A program made the position numbers and the translations under genes. The notes beneath the pieces were generated by a model. It had not been told where the DNA came from. It saw nothing but the letters and a program-made list of their open reading frames with translations, and made no database searches. Shown piece by piece: positions 1 to 7,787 of a stretch of 36,192 nt of DNA. How positions within the stretch are numbered: the first letter of the stretch is position 1; the number at the start of each line of letters is the position of its first letter. Source of the DNA: Candidatus Dadabacteria bacterium (GTDB taxonomy: Bacteria; Desulfobacterota_D; UBA1144; Nemesobacterales; CSP1-2); NCBI GenBank assembly GCA_023250035.1, contig JAHFBK010000006.1, positions 1 to 36,192 on the forward strand, given 5' to 3'.

Positions 1-434
1 ATTCTTAAACTGACAACTGCGTTAAAGGAACCAATTTCTTTAATTCCTGTCTCAGCCTCAAGATGCGAAACCGGACCCTCAATTCCGCGCTTTAATGTGA
101 CGGTTTTCTTAGAACCATCAACCATGTTTAGATAAACCACACCTGAATAACTCTCTGGCACTTGAACTGCTTTTAGGCTTTTATCCAGCAAGAAAAGAAC
201 GATGTCTCCACTATCATGGTTGGCTGTAAACTCTAGATGATTGTCTCCAAATGCGATTACCTGTCCACCATGTGGACCTTTCTCCTCTTTTTTCTGAACC
301 CCACTACTATCACCTTTACCAAGTTCAGGACCATGTGCCCAAATGGTTTCTGTAAATTTAGGTAATATCCCAATCACTAGCATAAGACTTAGGGTAATTA
401 CCCATCTTAAAATAGATTTACTGTTTAATCTCAT
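1..434 (-). CDS. Small secreted protein of efflux operon 1, 3' end cut by window edge
   Basis: An open frame starts at ATG 434-432 and runs off the left edge without a stop (144 codons seen). The start has a strong Shine-Dalgarno (AGGAG, 7-8 nt upstream). Residues 1 to about 31 look like a signal peptide or N-terminal anchor, ending near a WAHG motif. A charged linker and the segment KGPHGGQVIAFGDNHLEFT follow. The GPHGG...LE pattern resembles the N-terminal extension found on some CzcB-type adaptors and small secreted proteins next to heavy-metal pumps; that comparison is from memory. It lies 49 bp after the RND pump gene on the same strand, so it is probably the last known gene of operon 1. 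A periplasmic metal-associated role is inferred from context. No catalytic motif is visible. Confidence 0.75.
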   Translation of the reverse strand, partial: MRLNSKSILRWVITLSLMLVIGILPKFTETIWAHGPELGKGDSSGVQKKEEKGPHGGQVIAFGDNHLEFTANHDSGDIVLFLLDKSLKAVQVPESYSGVVYLNMVDGSKKTVTLKRGIEGPVSHLEAETGIKEIGSFNAVVSLR

Positions 435-483
435 TTTACATCTCCTTTTTTTTGGGTTTTTAATCACTTACTTTTCTCTTTCT

Positions 484-3400
484 TTATACCTTTGCCTCCA
501 CCATTTGCTTTCTTTTCTCACGCCGAGCTTCAATCTTGTTGTATAAAGTTGGAATAACAACCAGATTCAAAAAAGTTGAGGTAAAGAGACCTCCCAGAAG
601 CACGATTGCTAGTGGTCTCTCAATCTCCTTACCGGTCGGCTCTCCAATAAGAAGAGGGATAAGACCGAGTGCAGCAACAGAGGCTGTCATTAATATAGGA
701 TTCAGTCGGTCAAGTGAGCCCTGGATAATAGTGTCGCGTAGAGACAGCCCTTTTTCCTTCTGCAATTGGCTGTAATGCGTTACGAGAATAACTCCGTTAC
801 GTGTTGCAATTCCAAATAGGGTTATAAAACCAATTAGCGAAGGTATACTCAGTTCCCCTCCTGTGAGAAAAACAGCATAAACACCACCAATAAGGGCAAG
901 AGGAAGATTAACCATTACCATTACGGATTCACGTGCACTTCCAAAAGCCTGATAGAGCATCATAAAAATTCCGAGTATCGCCACAATCCCGAAGATTGTA
1001 AGAACCTTTGTTGCCCGCTGCTGGCTTTCAAACTGACCGCCGTATTCAATAAAGTAGTCCGAAGAAGGTAGTTTTACCTGAGATTCAATTTTTTGTTTAG
1101 CCTCGGTAATGACGCTATTCAGGTCACGACCGGCAACGTTAAATTGAACTACTATGCGACGTTGAACCTGCTCACGATTTATTGTGTAGGGACGATTTTC
1201 GATATGTATATCAGCAACCTCACGAAGAGGAATCTTTGCCCCTGTTGGGGTATCAATGAGGATATTCTTGGTAGCCTCAATGTTATTTCTCGATTCTTCA
1301 TTAAGTCGAATAAAGAGGTCAAAAGTCCTCTGGCCTTCTAGTACCTGTGAGACTGCAGTGCCGTTTAATGAGGTTTCTGTGATCTCTGCTAAGTCCCCAA
1401 CATTAAGTCCGTATCGAGCGGCTTTCTCACGGTCATATTTAACGACAACTTGAGGAACATCAATCTGCTGCTCTAGTTGTAAATCCTCAACCCCTTTTAC
1501 TGTCTCTATAATGTCTCTCACTTGTTTGCCGAGGGTTCGTAATTTCGTTAGGTCAGGACCGTAAATCTTAATAGCGACCTGCGCACGGACGCCTGAAAGC
1601 ACTTCATCCATCCTGTGAGAGATAAACTGGCCGACATTTACCGCAACCCCAGGAATTTCTCCTAGTTCAGAGCGAATTGCACTTAGTAAATCATCAGCCG
1701 GCCTCTTTCCATACTTGATTGTCAGGTCAAACTCGCTGAAATTAGGCGGCTGTGCATCCTCATCAAGTTCTGAACGTCCTGCCCTCTGTGCTACTGAGAC
1801 AATCTCTGGATACTTCGATTTATCACCGAGGTTTTCTCTAATTACTGACCCAAGTCGCATTGATTCCTGTAGTGATGTTCCGGGCAATGTACTCAGAGCT
1901 ATAATGAAGTTACCCTCACGAAACTCCGGCAGAAATGAGCGCCCAAAGAATGGAAGCATTGCAAGTGCTCCAATAAGTAAAATTAAAGACGCACCAACTA
2001 CTAAGTAAAAACGCTTAAGTGACTGACTTAGAACACGCTCGTAGATTTTTTTGAGAAAACGTACCAACGTACTTTCTTTTTCTACCTCATGACTAGAGTC
2101 TTCACTATTGCCTGAGCCGGAATTCCCCGGTGTGCCTGATGGATTTCCCGGATTGCTTAGGGCAGCCTCCGGCTGTAGTAATGGCACTCCTGCTTGAGCC
2201 AATTCCCTCTCATGTTCCCTCTCATATTTACGTGTAAGAAGCAAATAACAAAGCACAGGGGTTGTTGTTACAGCCACAAGTAATGAACAAAGGACACTCG
2301 CTATGAATGCAATCCCAAGTGGGGTAAAAATCCTTCCTTCAAGACCAGAGAGTAAAAACACAGGGAAAAAGGCAATGATGATAATGAATGTGGCGTAGAC
2401 AATAGAGTTTCGGATCTCGGTTGAACCTTTAAAGACAACGCTAAGCACAGGTCCAGGATGGGGTAAGGCACGGTTAAGGCGCAATCTCCTAAAGACATTT
2501 TCCACATCTATGATTGCATCATCAACAACAATACCTATGGCAATAACAAGTCCTCCAAGCGTCAATGCATTAATCCCGAGACCAAAGGCTTTTAGAACCA
2601 TTAAACCCGCAAGAAGCGATAGTGGCATAGCAAGAAGGCTTATAAAAGAGGCACGGAAATTATAAAGGAATAAAAAGAGAATCACTGTTACTATGACTCC
2701 GCCCTGCCAGAGAGCACCTTTAAGATTTTTAATCGCGGATTCAATGAAGTCCGCTTGCCTGAAAACGCGATAGTTCATATTAACTCCCTCTGGCAGTCTG
2801 GCTTTAATCTCCTCAAGGGCTTTTTCAACCTTATGTGTTGCGGTTAAGGTATCGGCACCATAAGCCTTTGAAATCGTGCCAATAACGGCGGGTTCATTCA
2901 TAAAAGCACCGTCTCCACGCTTTATCTCAGGACCGAGCTTAACTTCAGCCAACTGGCTGAGGGTAATAGGAGTTCCATCATGAACGGATACCACAGTTCT
3001 TCTTAAGTCATCCAGAGTGGTAATTCGTCCAACCCCTGTGATGGCAAACTCTGCACCACCTCGATATAGAAAACCCCCCGGGACATTTACGTTTGATTTT
3101 TCTACGGCCTCTTTTACCCGAGCCAGACTCACATCAAATGCACGTAGCTTTAAGGGATCAACTAGGACTTGATACTGCTTAACTTCCCCTCCAATAGAGA
3201 CCACGGAAGCTACTCCTCCAATTGCAAGAATCCTAGGGCGGATTTGCCAGTCTGAGATTGTACGGAGATCCATCGGAGAAAGTGTGTCGCTCGTTAAGCT
3301 GTATTTGACCATCCAGCCTACGGCAGAGGTAACGGGGAGCATTACAGGCGGTTCTGTACCCGGAGGAAACCGATTTTGTACCGACTGTATACGCTCATTT

Positions 3401-3729
3401 ACAAGCTGACGAGCCGTATAGATATTGGTACCCCATTTAAAGACAATAATTACAGTTGAAAGACCTACAGAGGATGATGAGCGAACAGTATCAATGCCTG
3501 GTGTACCGTTTACCGCACTCTCGATTGGAAAAGTGATTAGTGCTTCTACATCCTCAGGTGAGAGTCCCGGCGCCTCAGTTTGAACTACGACCTGTGGCGG
3601 TACAAACTCAGGAAAAACGTCTACAGGCATCTTTGTGGTAAGATATATCGAAGTGCCAAAGAAAATAAGAGTGGCAACGACAATTAATAACTTATTATTT
3701 AGTGACCACCTGATTATTGCGTTAAACAT
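484..3729 (-). CDS. Heavy-metal-type RND efflux pump, inner-membrane permease (CzcA/CusA family)
   Basis: This 1081-residue protein has normal length for the heavy-metal RND family, the proton-driven inner-membrane engine of a tripartite exporter. TM1 is at about 13-30, followed by MPVDVFPEFVPPQV, the usual family start. TM4 (391-410) reads AIGIVVDDAIIDVEN, with D403, D404, D408 and E410. CzcA proper carries an extra DFG aspartate six residues before D403; here that position is Ala, so the TM4 pattern is closer to CusA-like or unassigned heavy-metal pumps. The cytoplasmic loop at about 530-565 is a Pro/Gly/Ser/Asn-rich linker before TM7. The gene starts 3 bp after the adaptor stop (TGA TAG ATG). 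Exported ion unknown: the neighbouring CDF gene favours a divalent cation, which is inference. Confidence 0.93.
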   Translation of the reverse strand: MFNAIIRWSLNNKLLIVVATLIFFGTSIYLTTKMPVDVFPEFVPPQVVVQTEAPGLSPEDVEALITFPIESAVNGTPGIDTVRSSSSVGLSTVIIVFKWGTNIYTARQLVNERIQSVQNRFPPGTEPPVMLPVTSAVGWMVKYSLTSDTLSPMDLRTISDWQIRPRILAIGGVASVVSIGGEVKQYQVLVDPLKLRAFDVSLARVKEAVEKSNVNVPGGFLYRGGAEFAITGVGRITTLDDLRRTVVSVHDGTPITLSQLAEVKLGPEIKRGDGAFMNEPAVIGTISKAYGADTLTATHKVEKALEEIKARLPEGVNMNYRVFRQADFIESAIKNLKGALWQGGVIVTVILFLFLYNFRASFISLLAMPLSLLAGLMVLKAFGLGINALTLGGLVIAIGIVVDDAIIDVENVFRRLRLNRALPHPGPVLSVVFKGSTEIRNSIVYATFIIIIAFFPVFLLSGLEGRIFTPLGIAFIASVLCSLLVAVTTTPVLCYLLLTRKYEREHERELAQAGVPLLQPEAALSNPGNPSGTPGNSGSGNSEDSSHEVEKESTLVRFLKKIYERVLSQSLKRFYLVVGASLILLIGALAMLPFFGRSFLPEFREGNFIIALSTLPGTSLQESMRLGSVIRENLGDKSKYPEIVSVAQRAGRSELDEDAQPPNFSEFDLTIKYGKRPADDLLSAIRSELGEIPGVAVNVGQFISHRMDEVLSGVRAQVAIKIYGPDLTKLRTLGKQVRDIIETVKGVEDLQLEQQIDVPQVVVKYDREKAARYGLNVGDLAEITETSLNGTAVSQVLEGQRTFDLFIRLNEESRNNIEATKNILIDTPTGAKIPLREVADIHIENRPYTINREQVQRRIVVQFNVAGRDLNSVITEAKQKIESQVKLPSSDYFIEYGGQFESQQRATKVLTIFGIVAILGIFMMLYQAFGSARESVMVMVNLPLALIGGVYAVFLTGGELSIPSLIGFITLFGIATRNGVILVTHYSQLQKEKGLSLRDTIIQGSLDRLNPILMTASVAALGLIPLLIGEPTGKEIERPLAIVLLGGLFTSTFLNLVVIPTLYNKIEARREKRKQMVEAKV

Positions 3730-3732
3730 CTA

Positions 3733-4713
3733 TCATTCTCTCTCTTCCAATCCACCACCGAGTAACCACTTTGTGTAAATTTGACGATTCCCATCTGTGA
3801 CTACCTGATCTCCGGGATAAAGACCATCGGTAATTTCAACGTAGCGGTCATCGCTCACTCCGGTAGCGACATCCTGACGGACGAATTGGTTTCCGTTCTT
3901 TACAAATACGAATTTTTCTGCACCATCATCAATTATCGCCTCTACAGGGACAGTCAAGGCCTCCCTGCTATGCTCAATAACAAGAGCAACTCTAGCAAAA
4001 AGCTCAGGCTTGAGTAACCCTTCCTTGTTATCTACCGAAACCCAGAGGTGTAGAGTGCGCTTCATCGGATCAAGCTCACTTGCAACAAATATTACTTTTC
4101 CAGTAAAAATCTTGTTTGGATAAGCATCTAGCCTTACACGCGCATTTTGACCTATTTTCACCTTAGAAACATCACTTTCAAATACGTCACCCTCAACGAT
4201 TACCTTTGATAAATCCACTATATGAAAAAGATGTTTATTAGGCTCTACAGCTTCGCCAAGTACAACGCTTCTTTCCACAACGGTACCAGAAATTGGAGCC
4301 GTAACTGTGACCACTGGGGGTGGATTTCCAAGTTGCCTTGACTGAATGTCAACCAGTTTCTGACCTTTTTGAACCCGGTCTCCAAGCGAGGCATAAAGCT
4401 TTTCAATTCGACCCTCTATCCGGGTACTTACCTCAGCCACCCTGTTGGGGTCAGGCTTTACTATGCCGCTGATTACCAGCACTTCTTCCACTTGCCTTAT
4501 ATCAGCTTCAACTACTTTAAGCCCTATGCTTTTTTGAGCAATCTCTGAAAGTTCAACGCCGGCACTGTTAGAAGTAGGACTACCTCCCTTCTTTTCCCCA
4601 CCCAACTGTTCTTCGTCATGCCCGTAGACGAGCCGTGATTGTGTCATCGTTAGAATCAACACAAAAAAAATGGTAAAAAGTGAGATAAAAATTTTCTTTC
4701 TTTCGATTTTCAT
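3733..4713 (-). CDS. RND periplasmic adaptor without an alpha-hairpin
   Basis: This 326-residue membrane-fusion protein should link the RND pump to the TolC channel in the periplasm. A signal peptide or anchor spans 1-31, followed by GHDEEQ. The first lipoyl half is at about 95-125 (RIEGRIEKLYASLGDRVQKG). The second half starts at about 137 (TAPISGTVVERS), and beta-barrel and membrane-proximal domains follow to the end. Normally 60-100 residues of coiled alpha-hairpin separate the two lipoyl halves; here only about 10 residues (RQLGNPPPVV) do. The reading frame is intact, so this is a natural short form rather than a frameshift. The ATG overlaps the CDF stop by 4 nt (ATGA), which points to translational coupling. 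Confidence 0.9.
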   Translation of the reverse strand: MKIERKKIFISLFTIFFVLILTMTQSRLVYGHDEEQLGGEKKGGSPTSNSAGVELSEIAQKSIGLKVVEADIRQVEEVLVISGIVKPDPNRVAEVSTRIEGRIEKLYASLGDRVQKGQKLVDIQSRQLGNPPPVVTVTAPISGTVVERSVVLGEAVEPNKHLFHIVDLSKVIVEGDVFESDVSKVKIGQNARVRLDAYPNKIFTGKVIFVASELDPMKRTLHLWVSVDNKEGLLKPELFARVALVIEHSREALTVPVEAIIDDGAEKFVFVKNGNQFVRQDVATGVSDDRYVEITDGLYPGDQVVTDGNRQIYTKWLLGGGLEERE

Positions 4714-5711
4714 TTGTTATAGTCCTCTTCTGCTTGATTAAAATATTGCGAACGTGTTGGTAAGTCGTCACGAGCGTGCTCAAAGACTCGATGATGTACT
4801 TCTCCATTTTCGTCTATGGGATCAACATGAATAATCGCATTACCAAGATGAGGTAGATGATGTAAGAGCTGATGGTGTACTTCTTTAGCTATTTTATGTC
4901 CCTCTGCAACTGAAAGAGTTGGCTCTACAGAAATATTTACTTCTGCATGTAGGCGATGGCCAATCCATCGTGCCCGCACTTCACTAACTCCAACGACACC
5001 TTCAACATGGCCTGACGTATGCTTTATCTCTTCTAGTGTGTCATGATCCACACCATCGAGCATACGAATGAAAACCGCTTTTCCTGACTCCCATACAATC
5101 CAGAGAATAGCAACAGTAATCAAAAGACCCACGAGTGGGTCTGCCAGTGGATAACCAAACCAAACGCCTAACGCGCCAAATAGTACTGCTAAACTAGTCC
5201 AACCATCTACCCGAGCATGGTAGCCATCTGCAACTAGAGCGGCACTTCCAATCTCTTTGCCGACCTTAATGCGAAAAATAGCAACTGCTTCATTGCCAAG
5301 AAAGCCAATTATAGATGCTGCAATAACTGCCCACAGGTACTCTACTTTTCTTGGATGAATTAGACGGTCAATCGCCTCATATCCAGCAACAATAGCACTA
5401 GACAGGATAATTAGCACTATAACCACGCCTGCTAGGTCCTCAACTCTGCCCAAACCATAGGGATATCGTCTACTTGGTTTTAACCTTACAAGCACAAAGG
5501 CAACCCAAAGTGGAACCGCTGTAGCCGCATCACCAAAATTGTGAATTGTATCTGCTAAGAGTGCCACGCTACCTGAAAGCAAGACGACAACGATCTGAAC
5601 CAATGCAGTTACAAACAACCCCACAAACGACCACTTTATTGCCCAAATCCCACGCTGGGAAGTAGCTATAGCGGGGTCAAACAATCCGTGGGTATGAGCA
5701 TGACTATTCAT
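4710..5711 (-). CDS. Cation diffusion facilitator (CDF) transporter
   Basis: This is an inner-membrane metal/proton antiporter of the CDF family, with about six TM segments and a C-terminal cytoplasmic domain. TM2 carries HNFGD and TM5 carries HARVD, the paired HxxxD metal site typical of Zn/Co/Cd-type members. The N-terminus (NSHAHTHG) and C-terminus (HHQLLHHLPHLG) are His-rich. Two starts are possible. ATG 5729 overlaps the TolC-gene stop (TAATG) but has no ribosome site. ATG 5711 has AAGAGGA 5-6 nt upstream, so I chose it (333 aa). The gene lies between the TolC channel and the adaptor of operon 1. It would feed the periplasm with cytoplasmic metal for the RND pump, a pairing known for Czc systems. 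Confidence 0.92.
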   Translation of the reverse strand: MNSHAHTHGLFDPAIATSQRGIWAIKWSFVGLFVTALVQIVVVLLSGSVALLADTIHNFGDAATAVPLWVAFVLVRLKPSRRYPYGLGRVEDLAGVVIVLIILSSAIVAGYEAIDRLIHPRKVEYLWAVIAASIIGFLGNEAVAIFRIKVGKEIGSAALVADGYHARVDGWTSLAVLFGALGVWFGYPLADPLVGLLITVAILWIVWESGKAVFIRMLDGVDHDTLEEIKHTSGHVEGVVGVSEVRARWIGHRLHAEVNISVEPTLSVAEGHKIAKEVHHQLLHHLPHLGNAIIHVDPIDENGEVHHRVFEHARDDLPTRSQYFNQAEEDYNK

Positions 5712-5728
5712 TGCTATCCTCTTACGCA

Positions 5729-7042
5729 TTATTTAGTATTATTAGCATTAAAAGTAATCGTGCTTGGGTAGTTCCCGGTTGCTATTTGAAGATCATTTAG
5801 TGCAATTTGATAATCACGAACTGTATTAATGTAAGATGAGGTCAACGTGGCAAACTGCTGACGAGACTGTATAACCTCAGCAATTCCTACCAACCCCTGT
5901 TTGTAGCCACCTTCAACCAGCTTTACATTGTCCTCCGCCGTTTTCAAAATTCCCGACTGGTAAGTCTCTAAAAGAGCCGATAGTGTAGTCACCCGGTTTA
6001 GTGCGTCATTTACCTCCTGACCGATCTCTAGCTTTAAAGCCTCGACGCTTTCTTCTGCTCTTCTTTCGCGGGCACGCGCTTCAGCAATAAGGCCCTGTTT
6101 ACGGTCGAAGAAAGGAAGTGGAATAGTCAGTCTAAAACCGAGAAACTGATCTGTGTTGGGAATTTCACCTTCAGGTATATCAAGGACACCTCGATCACGT
6201 TCATAGAAAATCCCTGCTATAATATCTTCAAATCGCAAGGCTCTAGCTAGACCTAAATCCGCTCTGGCTAGCTCGATATTAAGCTCTTCAAATCTTAAAT
6301 CCGGTCTTTGTGCAAATGCCGTTTCAACACTGTACCCAGTTAAATCCTTTGGAGCTTCGTATTCGAAACTTCCCTGTGGTAATAAGGAAAAGGTAGACGG
6401 CTTGCCCAGAAGCTTATTTAATTCAAGGATCTTACTTTTTCTCTGAGCTATAAGGACTTCCTTTTCTTGCCTTGCTTGTTGTAGAGCGATAGATACGGCG
6501 TTAAGGTCTTTTTCTGAAGCGAGTCCCTCTTTAATACCAGCCTTGATTGCTCCAACTAGCTCGTTATTTAAACTAATTAATGTATCTTGTAGTTTAATTT
6601 GTTCATTAATTGCTAGAAGCTCAGTAAAAACACGACGGACGTCCCTTACTAATCCACGCTCCAGATCGGCAAGGTCGGCAAACGTTCTTTTAATGTCCAC
6701 ACGGACTACTCTTTTTTGAGCACCTATTCGACCGCTTAAGGGAAGCGGTTGAGAAATACCCGCTGAAAATGCTCGCTCACCTTCATTGGCAAAAAGAGAG
6801 TCAAAAATAAAATCAGATTCCAGGGCTGGATTAGGAAAAACTCCAGCCTGTACCAACCTCCCTCTGGCTTCTTCCACCTGTATTCGTGCTGCCCTCAGAT
6901 CACGATTCTCCATGAGGGCAATATCCACCGCCTGATCAATCGTTAAACTTTTAATTGATTCTTCCGCATCTGAGACAGAAGCAAAAAAGCCAGTTAATAA
7001 TCCTGTAACAACTACGATGAGTGTAGCAAATAATGTTCTCAT
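5729..7042 (-). CDS. TolC-family outer-membrane efflux channel of operon 1 (CzcC-like)
   Basis: This 437-residue outer-membrane efflux protein has the usual length for CzcC/CusC-type channels. A signal peptide spans about 1-27 (hydrophobic core, then SVSDA before EES). Two repeated outer-membrane-efflux domains follow, at roughly 33-215 and 245-430. Each is rich in long helices (AVDIALMENRDLRAARIQVEEARG; EARARERRAEESVEALKLEIG) and contains the family word NPALESDF. It should form the trimeric exit duct for the adaptor and RND pump downstream. The ATG lies 7 bp after the stop of the 46-residue small ORF, so the two are probably co-translated. Only a weak AGGGG ribosome site precedes it. Confidence 0.92.
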   Translation of the reverse strand: MRTLFATLIVVVTGLLTGFFASVSDAEESIKSLTIDQAVDIALMENRDLRAARIQVEEARGRLVQAGVFPNPALESDFIFDSLFANEGERAFSAGISQPLPLSGRIGAQKRVVRVDIKRTFADLADLERGLVRDVRRVFTELLAINEQIKLQDTLISLNNELVGAIKAGIKEGLASEKDLNAVSIALQQARQEKEVLIAQRKSKILELNKLLGKPSTFSLLPQGSFEYEAPKDLTGYSVETAFAQRPDLRFEELNIELARADLGLARALRFEDIIAGIFYERDRGVLDIPEGEIPNTDQFLGFRLTIPLPFFDRKQGLIAEARARERRAEESVEALKLEIGQEVNDALNRVTTLSALLETYQSGILKTAEDNVKLVEGGYKQGLVGIAEVIQSRQQFATLTSSYINTVRDYQIALNDLQIATGNYPSTITFNANNTK

Positions 7043-7049
7043 TTAACCC

Positions 7050-7190
7050 CTAACCTCTTTTGGCATAAAGGGACAATTCCTTTACGTTATCCTGCGCAGC
7101 TTTTAATGGAAATGGCAAAAGATAAATTAACAGACTATGTATAATACCGATTTCCCAAAGTATTTTTTTACCCTTATCTATTGTCCCCAT
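7050..7190 (-). CDS. Small hydrophobic ORF (46 aa) ahead of the TolC gene
   Basis: An ATG at 7190-7188 follows a textbook ribosome site (AGGAGG, 8-9 nt upstream) and the frame ends at TAG 7052-7050. The peptide begins MGTIDKGKKILWEIGIIHSL, has a hydrophobic stretch at about residues 9-30, and a charged C-terminus (KELSLYAKRG). It could be a small membrane protein or a leader peptide. It lies between the conserved structured spacer and the TolC gene, 7 bp from the latter, and probably couples translation into it. No homologous family is recognised. In operon 3 the equivalent place is taken by the helical secreted protein, which it does not obviously resemble. Confidence 0.6.
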   Translation of the reverse strand: MGTIDKGKKILWEIGIIHSLLIYLLPFPLKAAQDNVKELSLYAKRG

Positions 7191-7224
7191 GGCTTTATAC
7201 CTCCTGTTTATTTTACTTCTTTAA

Positions 7225-7338
7225 AAAGGATTTAATCGTTACCCCAACCTCGGCTATAAGATGTCGTATTGAAATTAAAGATAGTTATACGCTTTAGAGG
7301 CTATACCACTTAAGCAGAGGTAGAACTATAGATCGGAA
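7225..7338 (-). promoter_or_regulatory. Conserved structured spacer, copy A
   Basis: This spacer after the HPPD-1 gene is clearly similar to 28394-28500, which follows the paralogous gene in operon 3. Shared blocks include GGCTATACCACTTAAGCAGA (one T fewer in copy B) and the aaaggattta block. Arms 7247-7254 and 7314-7321 pair with one mismatch (ACCTCGGC with GCAGAGGT) and enclose about 60 nt. Such conservation between two non-coding spacers suggests an RNA element, for example an attenuator, mRNA-processing site or metal-responsive leader. The function is unknown. Confidence 0.5.
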
Positions 7339-7722
7339 TTATAGTAAAAGAGAGGAATTTGCTATGAATAAATCAGGTGGATGATGGTCCTTTATTCCAA
7401 GGTTTAAGGGAACACTAGGAAAATTTCTAATTTCTAAAGTTGGCAAATTAAAAACTACGGAATATGAAATTAATTCTTTAGGATTTAAGTCATGACCATG
7501 GGGTGCGTTAGGTAGTGCGTACTCGCACATGCAGATATTATGCTCAGCAGTTTCTTTGCTTTTGTAGGAATTTGCTTCAGCTTCGCTGCCGGAAATCTCA
7601 TCATGATGGTTTGTACGGGAATTAGTTATGTCCGGGAGAGTATCTGAATGATAGACATTCTCACCAAGCCCAATACGGCAGAGAACTACAATAAGAATCA
7701 ATATAAGGCTTGTGTATTTCAT
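7339..7722 (-). CDS. Short secreted HPPD-motif protein, copy 1 (first gene of efflux operon 1)
   Basis: This 127-residue protein begins with a signal peptide (MKYTSLILILIVVLCRIGLG). The middle is His/Ser-rich, followed by MCEYALPNAPHGHD, a beta-like segment ending PTLEI, and the C-terminus DHHPPDLFIANSSLLL. It is paralogous to the protein at 28501-28884: same length, with shared MC..ALPNAP, LPTLEI and HHPPDLF..NSS.LL. Both head a metal-efflux operon. Short secreted proteins of this general shape are often the first gene of heavy-metal operons (recollection, not a search). His, Met and Cys residues suggest metal binding or sensing in the periplasm, which is inference. There is no Shine-Dalgarno, and a good promoter -10 lies only 12 nt from the ATG. 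Confidence 0.8.
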   Translation of the reverse strand: MKYTSLILILIVVLCRIGLGENVYHSDTLPDITNSRTNHHDEISGSEAEANSYKSKETAEHNICMCEYALPNAPHGHDLNPKELISYSVVFNLPTLEIRNFPSVPLNLGIKDHHPPDLFIANSSLLL

Positions 7723-7733
7723 ATTTTTTGTAA

Positions 7734-7761
7734 AGTATAGCTACCTGTATTTCAAAGTCAA
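7734..7761 (-). promoter_or_regulatory. Sigma70-type promoter, near-leaderless, for efflux operon 1
   Basis: TTGACT (7761-7756), a 16-nt spacer and TATACT (7739-7734) face the HPPD-1 gene. The predicted transcription start (about 7727) is only about 5 nt from the ATG at 7722, and no ribosome site is present, so the mRNA may be leaderless. Confidence 0.6.
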
Positions 7762-7765
7762 TGGT

Positions 7766-7787
7766 TTTGAAGGTAGTTTGAAGGTAG
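7766..7787. repeat. Tandem 11-bp repeat upstream of the operon 1 promoter
   Basis: TTTGAAGGTAG occurs twice in a row, directly between the PAP2 stop codon and the -35 box. An inverted CTACCT lies at 7741-7746 inside the promoter spacer. The layout, two direct sites one helical turn apart with an inverted half-site in the spacer, suits an operator, but no regulator can be named. Confidence 0.4.

Noticed and set aside
1093-1341. Plus-strand ORFs within the operon 1 RND gene
   Set aside because: They are shadows of a full-length, motif-complete gene on the other strand.
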